Positions 15,592 to 15,616 of a stretch of DNA of 15,616 bases are shown here, in pieces. Made by a program: the position numbers and the translations under genes. A model generated the notes under the pieces. It made no database searches, was not told the DNA's origin, and saw nothing but the letters and a program-made list of their open reading frames with translations. Source of the stretch: Neisseriaceae bacterium (GTDB lineage: Bacteria > Pseudomonadota > Gammaproteobacteria > Burkholderiales > UBA11063); contig DAHXMX010000010.1 of the NCBI GenBank assembly GCA_027371515.1, positions 1-15,616 on the forward strand, given 5' to 3'. Each line of letters opens with the position of its first letter. The stretch's first letter is position 1.

Positions 15592-15616
15592 CTACTTCTT
15601 TGCTCCCTTCTTCCCT
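15592..15616 (-). CDS. Possible 3' end of an upstream Lys-rich protein gene (partial)
   Basis: At the right edge the minus strand reads GKKGAKK followed by TAG (15592-15594). The piece is much more GC- and purine-rich than the AT-rich gap beside it (15530-15591) and resembles a basic Lys/Gly/Ala protein tail. Eight codons are too few to name a protein, and a second frame is also open here (ending TGA at 15581-15583). The gap between it and the PAP2 gene shows no clear promoter. Confidence 0.3.

Overview
The window is a compact, very AT-rich stretch of bacterial chromosome (roughly 30% GC by eye) with almost no non-coding DNA. Several features point to a low-GC betaproteobacterium, perhaps near Neisseriales: a DUF3460-type small protein (a family I know only from Betaproteobacteria), a nudJ-mnmA pair, a betaproteobacterial style of Zn/Mn binding protein, and Gram-negative Tol genes. 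The genus cannot be named from this sequence alone. The window may be a whole contig or contig end, because partial signals sit at both edges. I see no rRNA, tRNA, CRISPR array, transposase or intrinsic terminator.

Plus strand, 1-10203. A divergent stub lies at the left edge (1-40); it is a perfect 33-bp inverted copy of part of the first gene. Next comes a three-gene metal ABC importer: binding protein, ATPase and permease, with overlapping ends. It is followed by nudJ and mnmA (overlapping ATGA), a DUF3460 protein, a class I O-methyltransferase, tolR, tolA, tolB, and a large FAD/4Fe-4S D-lactate-dehydrogenase-type enzyme. From the DUF3460 gene to the dehydrogenase, genes are spaced by 13 bp or less, or overlap. 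The Tol block is incomplete: the methyltransferase sits where tolQ is expected and the dehydrogenase where pal is expected.

Minus strand, 15529-10182. Five genes read leftward with gaps of 18 bp or less: a PAP2 phosphatase, an ArnT/PMT-type membrane glycosyltransferase, a DctA-like dicarboxylate symporter, and two paralogous uridine-phosphorylase-family proteins. The last one converges on the dehydrogenase gene with a 22-bp overlap of the 3' ends.

The most striking finding is the phosphorylase pair. The downstream copy (A) keeps the residues that act within its own subunit (two phosphate Arg, Thr, Gln/Arg, EMES). It lacks the His and Arg that a dimeric uridine phosphorylase lends to its neighbour's active site. 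The upstream copy (B) is the reverse: its own-site residues are destroyed, while the donated His and Arg are intact. This suggests an obligate A:B heterodimer with one composite active site, encoded next to a transporter of a family reported to carry orotate. The genes together suggest a possible pyrimidine-acquisition module behind two envelope-modification genes.
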